DNA from: Nocardioides pinisoli
GTDB lineage: Bacteria; Actinomycetota; Actinomycetes; Propionibacteriales; Nocardioidaceae
Assembly (NCBI RefSeq): GCF_024199985.1
Contig: NZ_JANARS010000003.1
Coordinates: 186,001-250,000 of the forward strand
Direction: 5' to 3'
DNA: 64,000 bases
Shown: positions 61,665-64,000 of the stretch, piece by piece
Layout: the number at the start of each line of letters is the position of its first letter
Position numbering within the stretch: the stretch's first letter is position 1
Translations under genes and position numbers: made by a program
The notes under the pieces: generated by a model
What the model saw: only the letters and a program-made list of their open reading frames with translations
What the model was told of the DNA's origin: nothing
Databases searched by the model: none

Positions 61665-62774
61665 ATGAGGCTGTTCTCCCGCACTCCGATGCTCGGGGTG
61701 GTGATCCCGGCGTGGGGCGTGGAGGACTACCTCGACGACTGCGTCCGCTCGCTGCTCGCCCAGACGCACCGGCGCTGGCAGGCGGTGATCGTCGACGACG
61801 GTGCCACCGACCGCACCGGCGAGCTCGCCGACGCCTGGGCGCGCCGGGACGACCGGATCAGCGTGGTCCACTCGGTCAACGGCGGCCTCGGCGCCGCCCG
61901 CAACCTGGGCACCCAGCACGTGCGGGGCGACTTCCTCACCTTCCTCGACTCCGACGACGTGCTGCCGCCCACGGCGTACGCCGACCTGGTGGGCGCGCTC
62001 ACCCGCTCGGGCTCGGACTTCGCGACCGGCTCGATCGTGCGCTGGGAGGGCGACCGGCTCGTCGAGCCACCGTGGATGCGACGCCTCCACCGGCCGCTGC
62101 GGGGAGCGCGCGTCGAGGACCGGCCCGAGCTCCTGGGCGACGTGTTCGCCTGGAACAAGGTGTTCCGCCGGTCCTGGTGGGACGCCCGTGGCCTGTCGTG
62201 GCCGGAGGGGGTGCGCTACGAGGACCAGCCCACGACGACGCGGGCCTTCCTCGAGGGCAGCTTCGACGTGCTCGACGAGGTGGTCTACCACTGGCGGATC
62301 CGGGAGGGCTCGATCACGCAGACCCGCGCCTCGTCGCTGCAGGACCTCGCCGACCGGTGGGAGACCAAGCGGACGTCGCTGGCCGCGGTGCGGGCCCACG
62401 GCTCGGCCGAGGTCGAGCAGGTCTTCGTCGACCGGGTGCTGGCCGGCGACCTCTGGCGCTACTTCCTGCTCGTGCCCGGGTGCACGCCCGAGTGGTGGCG
62501 CCTGCTCCGCTCAGGCGTGCTGGAGCTCTGGGGCCGCCGCTCGCTGGTGCACAGCGGCCTGCCGCCCGTCCACCGGCTCGCGGGCTGGCTCGTCGAGCAG
62601 GACCGCCGCGCCGACGTCACCGCCCTGATGGAGTGGGCCGCCACGCTCGACGGACCCGCCCCGCGGGCGCAGGACATCGCCACGGGCGCGTGGCGGCTGT
62701 CGGTGCCCCCCTCGGTGCTCGACGAGACGACCGTGGCCCCGGAGGCCTTGGCGCTCCGGGACCACGAGATGTGA
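61665..62774 (+). CDS. glycosyltransferase family 2 protein
   Basis: 369 residues. GT-A motifs: MLGVVIPAWGVEDYLDDCVRSLLAQTH (about 9-35), VIVDDGATDRTGEL, VNGGLGAARNLG, the DxD in FLTFLDSDDVLPPTAY, and the acceptor-side motif VRYEDQPTTTRAFLEG. It resembles transferases that build teichoic acid or capsule. It stands divergently from the sulfotransferase. Its stop codon is the beginning of a dispersed repeat. Confidence 0.88.
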   Translation: MRLFSRTPMLGVVIPAWGVEDYLDDCVRSLLAQTHRRWQAVIVDDGATDRTGELADAWARRDDRISVVHSVNGGLGAARNLGTQHVRGDFLTFLDSDDVLPPTAYADLVGALTRSGSDFATGSIVRWEGDRLVEPPWMRRLHRPLRGARVEDRPELLGDVFAWNKVFRRSWWDARGLSWPEGVRYEDQPTTTRAFLEGSFDVLDEVVYHWRIREGSITQTRASSLQDLADRWETKRTSLAAVRAHGSAEVEQVFVDRVLAGDLWRYFLLVPGCTPEWWRLLRSGVLELWGRRSLVHSGLPPVHRLAGWLVEQDRRADVTALMEWAATLDGPAPRAQDIATGAWRLSVPPSVLDETTVAPEALALRDHEM

Positions 62775-62900
62775 CGAGCAGACGCGACCGAGAGACGAGG
62801 TCGTGGCGTGGGCTCGGCCAGATTGAGCAAGCCCCGCGGACTGACGCAGGAAGTCGCGACCGGGCGCGTCGAGATCAAGGACGCGCGGCTGCTCGTCTCA
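62772..62900. repeat. two-hairpin dispersed element, copy D, plus opposing partial copy
   Basis: Begins at the glycosyltransferase stop (TGACGAGCAG). Hairpin one has arms CGACC/GGTCG and loop GAGAGACGA (62790-62798); hairpin two has a bulged seven-pair stem and loop GACGCAGGA (62843-62851); linker GGCCAGATTGAGCAAGC. At 62886-62900 the sequence TGAGACGAGCAGC appears on the opposite strand, overlapping the stop codon of the convergent osmX gene. Confidence 0.82.
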
Positions 62901-63851
62901 CAGAAGGCCTTCGGACTCCAGGAACTCCTGCGCCACGTCGGCCGGCTGCTCGCGGTCGATCTGGACGCTGACGAGCAGCTCGCCGAGGGTCTCGTTGTCG
63001 AGCGCCGCCATCAGGTCGTTGAGCGGACCCTCGACGTCGGGGTGGTTGGCGAGGAAGTCGGTCGACACGGCGGGCACGAGGTTCTGCGCGGGCTGGATGC
63101 CCTTGTCGTCCTCGAGCAGGAGCAGGCCCTGGTCCTCGAGCGTGCCGTCGAGCGTGCTGGTCTGGCCGAGCTGGGCCTCGCCGTCGAGCACCGCCTGGAA
63201 CGTCTCGGTGGAGGCGTAGCCCAGCGGCTCCAAGGTGATGTCGATGCCGTAGGTGTCGACCAGGCCCTTCTCGCAGTCGGTGCGGCCCTTGCAGTCGGGG
63301 GCGGCGGCCAGCGTCACGGCCTGGCCCTCGAGGTCGGAGAGCTTCGTGACGCCCTCGGCGTCGGAGAACTCCTGGCTGGTGAAGTAGCCGTTGGCCGAGA
63401 ACGCCTCCGACGGCTCGAGCAGGGTGATGCCCTTCTCCTCGAGCAGCGACGCGCCGGCGTCGATCGTCTCCTGGGCGTCGCTGGTCGACAGCGGCTCCGC
63501 GTCGGGGCCGTTGGCGTCGGTGTTGAGCTGGTCGACGATGCCGGCGACGTACTCGGGGGCGATCTGCACCGAGTCGGGCATCTCGTTGAGGTAGACCGGG
63601 CGGGTGTCGACCAGGCGGGTCTCGACCTCGTAGCCCTCGGCCTCGAGGATCTGCTGGTACATCGCGGTGACGAGCGCGGCCTCGTCGAAGCTCTGGCTGC
63701 CGATGACGACGGACGTGCCCTCGCCACCTCCGCCACCCGAGCCCGAGGTGGGCTCGTCGTTCTCCGCGGCCAGGTCGTCGCCGGCACAACCGGCGAGCAG
63801 GGCGGTCAGGGCCAGACCGGTGACCGCCATCAGCGGACGTCGTACGTGCAT
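62898..63851 (-). CDS. glycine betaine/quaternary amine ABC transporter substrate-binding lipoprotein (OsmX/ProX type)
   Basis: 317 residues. A lipoprotein signal peptide ends in LTALLAGCAG (lipobox Cys at about 22), then a Gly-rich linker. The binding domain has TSVVIGSQSFDEAALVTAMYQQILEAEGYEVE, QIAPEYVAGIVDQ, YFTSQEFSDAEGV and QTSTLDGTLEDQGLLLLED, the OpuAC-type pattern used for betaine, choline or carnitine. The ATG start at 63851 has only a weak upstream site. Its permease and ATPase genes are not in view; they may be further right. Confidence 0.88.
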   Translation of the reverse strand: MHVRRPLMAVTGLALTALLAGCAGDDLAAENDEPTSGSGGGGGEGTSVVIGSQSFDEAALVTAMYQQILEAEGYEVETRLVDTRPVYLNEMPDSVQIAPEYVAGIVDQLNTDANGPDAEPLSTSDAQETIDAGASLLEEKGITLLEPSEAFSANGYFTSQEFSDAEGVTKLSDLEGQAVTLAAAPDCKGRTDCEKGLVDTYGIDITLEPLGYASTETFQAVLDGEAQLGQTSTLDGTLEDQGLLLLEDDKGIQPAQNLVPAVSTDFLANHPDVEGPLNDLMAALDNETLGELLVSVQIDREQPADVAQEFLESEGLL

Positions 63852-64000
63852 GTCGTTGAACCTTCTGTGTCCCGTGGCCGAGCCACGCGTGTCCGGTGTG
63901 CGAGCGGGTCCGCTCAGCTCCCGGTGGGAGCCTCTGCCACCGTAGTCGAGGGCACCGACACGGCGTCATCACGATCCGGTGACGGGCCCCGCGGCATCGG
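63852..64000. other. upstream region of the osmX-like gene
   Basis: No gene is seen. On the minus strand TACGGT (63940-63945) is a possible -10 box about 90 bases before the ATG. The region continues beyond the window. Confidence 0.3.

Overview
The window is GC-rich bacterial DNA from an actinomycete. Evidence for this is the bS22 ribosomal miniprotein, Lsr2, ClpC with an upstream ClgR-type box, a Rex-led rex-hemA-hemC-cobA/hemD run, a BldN-like ECF sigma factor followed by a DUF5667 (RsbN-like) protein, DisA next to RadA, frequent GTG starts, and many genes whose -10 box lies 6-8 nt before the start codon (leaderless transcripts). Gene content resembles Nocardioides and other Propionibacteriales, but that genus-level guess is inference. 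About 65 genes are packed tightly, most joined by 4-nt ATGA/GTGA overlaps.

Layout. 1-8.2 kb: heme synthesis (hemL partial, hemB, cobA/hemD, hemC, hemA, rex), interrupted by a divergent secreted lytic transglycosylase. 8.2-11.7 kb: a tandem palindromic repeat array, a complete IS481-type element with target duplication, and a DUF222-HNH protein. 11.8-16.3 kb: small metabolic genes (membrane protein, flavin oxidoreductase, glutaredoxin-like, acyl-CoA synthetase, HAD phosphatase). 16.4-31.3 kb: BldN-like sigma and its presumed anti-sigma, acyltransferase, SDR, bS22, BdtA-like HTH, AcuC-type deacetylase, sortase with a frameshifted surface protein, proC, proline dehydrogenase, an ABC-2 exporter, TetR, sugar isomerase, Ppx/GppA and an Rv0495c-like protein. 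From memory, the order of this part parallels M. tuberculosis Rv0495c-Rv0524. 31.4-38.5 kb: an actinobacterial ebo-type cluster in which an inositol-phosphate-synthase-like gene stands where the cyclitol-forming eboD would be expected. 38.5-41.0 kb: VOC protein, methyltransferase, LacI regulator. 41.1-55.4 kb: radA-disA, small membrane proteins, mutY, clpC, lsr2, coaX-nadC-nadB-panD-panC-DUF2520; this parallels Rv3585-Rv3603c. 55.5-64 kb: PadR with a HAAS-like protein, metNIQ, a glycosyltransferase/sulfotransferase group, and an OsmX-type binding protein.

How parts fit. Rex probably couples NADH state to heme output. The sigma factor probably drives its own DUF5667 partner and the lytic transglycosylase, since both carry CGTAAC-N17-CGTT promoters. 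The seven ebo-region genes form one coupled unit behind a strong leaderless promoter and look like a pathway that makes a prenylated cyclitol or sugar derivative for export. The pan/nad/coaX run makes precursors of coenzyme A and NAD.

The most unusual non-coding signal is a dispersed hairpin family. Stems of different sequence but matching arms enclose a 9-base loop close to GAGGAACGA. Single-hairpin copies form a tandem array near 8.4-8.6 kb. Two-hairpin copies start exactly at the stop codons of four genes, and a partial copy abuts a fifth.
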